From: Zeugodacus cucurbitae
Taxonomy: Eukaryota; Arthropoda; Insecta; Diptera; Tephritidae
NCBI RefSeq assembly: GCF_028554725.1
Contig: NC_071667.1
Location: forward strand, 52,879,501-52,943,500
Length of the DNA: 64,000 bases
Direction of reading: 5' to 3'
A program made the position numbers and the translations under genes. The number at the start of each line of letters is the position of its first letter. Within the stretch, counting starts at the first letter, position 1. Positions 63,806-64,000 of this stretch are shown one piece after another. The notes under the pieces are model-generated. The model saw nothing but the letters and a program-made list of their open reading frames with translations. It was not told where the DNA came from and did not search any database.

Positions 63806-64000
63806 CTAGCGGTTGGGAGAAAATGTAAACAGAAAAGGGTAAATAATTGCACGCAGTGAGTAAGCATACATACATACATTACATATATATATAAATAAAT
63901 AAATACAAATGTGTGCGTGGGCATAAGCTATATTTCCTGCACAGCTCTACAAATGATGTTAATTCCTTATAATGAGCGGTTTTTATTACATTATCTCGCA
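63806..64000. other. Right edge, Cow upstream intron
   Basis: Intron sequence preceding the first visible exon, with an (AT)n/ACAT tract at about 63870-63905. No upstream exon seen before the window ends. Confidence 0.6.

Overview
The window looks like one locus of a higher fly. It is AT-rich, with long introns packed with transposon debris. A tephritid fruit fly is my best guess, because I associate the dispersed repeat family marked by TTCGGGTGCAACCGAACATT with that group; this is inference, not proof. The only host gene I can support lies on the minus strand from 63,805 down to 10,400. It is a testican/SPOCK-type secreted protein, the orthologue of Drosophila Cow (Carrier of Wingless).

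Nine coding exons are visible, all joined by canonical AG/GT sites with compatible phases: 63703-63805, 61740-61967, 37742-37890, 22854-23086, 20152-20271, 15950-16043, 15328-15696, 14484-14621 and 10400-10509. Together they encode 513 residues plus a stop. In order these are a testican-type N-terminal cysteine module, an Asn/acid-rich linker, a Kazal/follistatin-like module, a Gln/Asn-rich linker, the SPARC/testican EF-hand domain, a thyroglobulin type-1 domain and an acidic tail. The signal peptide and start codon lie beyond the right edge.

The rest is intron and 3' flank filled with mobile elements. From left to right: a diverged dispersed repeat (1.8-2.66 kb); a mariner relic (2.9 kb); a Tc1-type element with inverted repeats holding a piece of non-LTR retrotransposon (4.70-6.07 kb); a cluster of GAAAGC motifs (7.4-8.4 kb); RNase-H-type non-LTR tails (11.4-11.8 and 21.1-21.65 kb); a short internal RTE fragment (16.98 kb); and a nearly complete CR1/jockey-type retrotransposon (24.7-28.8 kb). 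These are followed by the best copy of the dispersed repeat (29.5-30.8 kb), Helitron 1 (33.23-34.96 kb), RTE copy 2 (35.42-37.31 kb), Helitron 2 with a nested MITE-like insert (41.93-44.35 kb), RTE copy 3 (47.09-49.21 kb), a mariner-like element (50.28-51.2 kb) and RTE copy 4 (54.81-57.58 kb). More copies of the dispersed repeat lie at 54.0 and 59.2-60.7 kb, and an array of spaced GTTGCCA motifs at 62.77-63.69 kb.

The most unusual observations are: a canonical -1 slippery heptamer directly on the ORF1 stop of the CR1-like element; complementary sequence in that element's 5' and 3' UTRs; two Helitron 3' termini in series; a 153-bp sequence copied into a site with 44-bp flanking duplications; the two spaced-motif arrays; and the absence of any Ser-Gly dipeptide in the visible testican.
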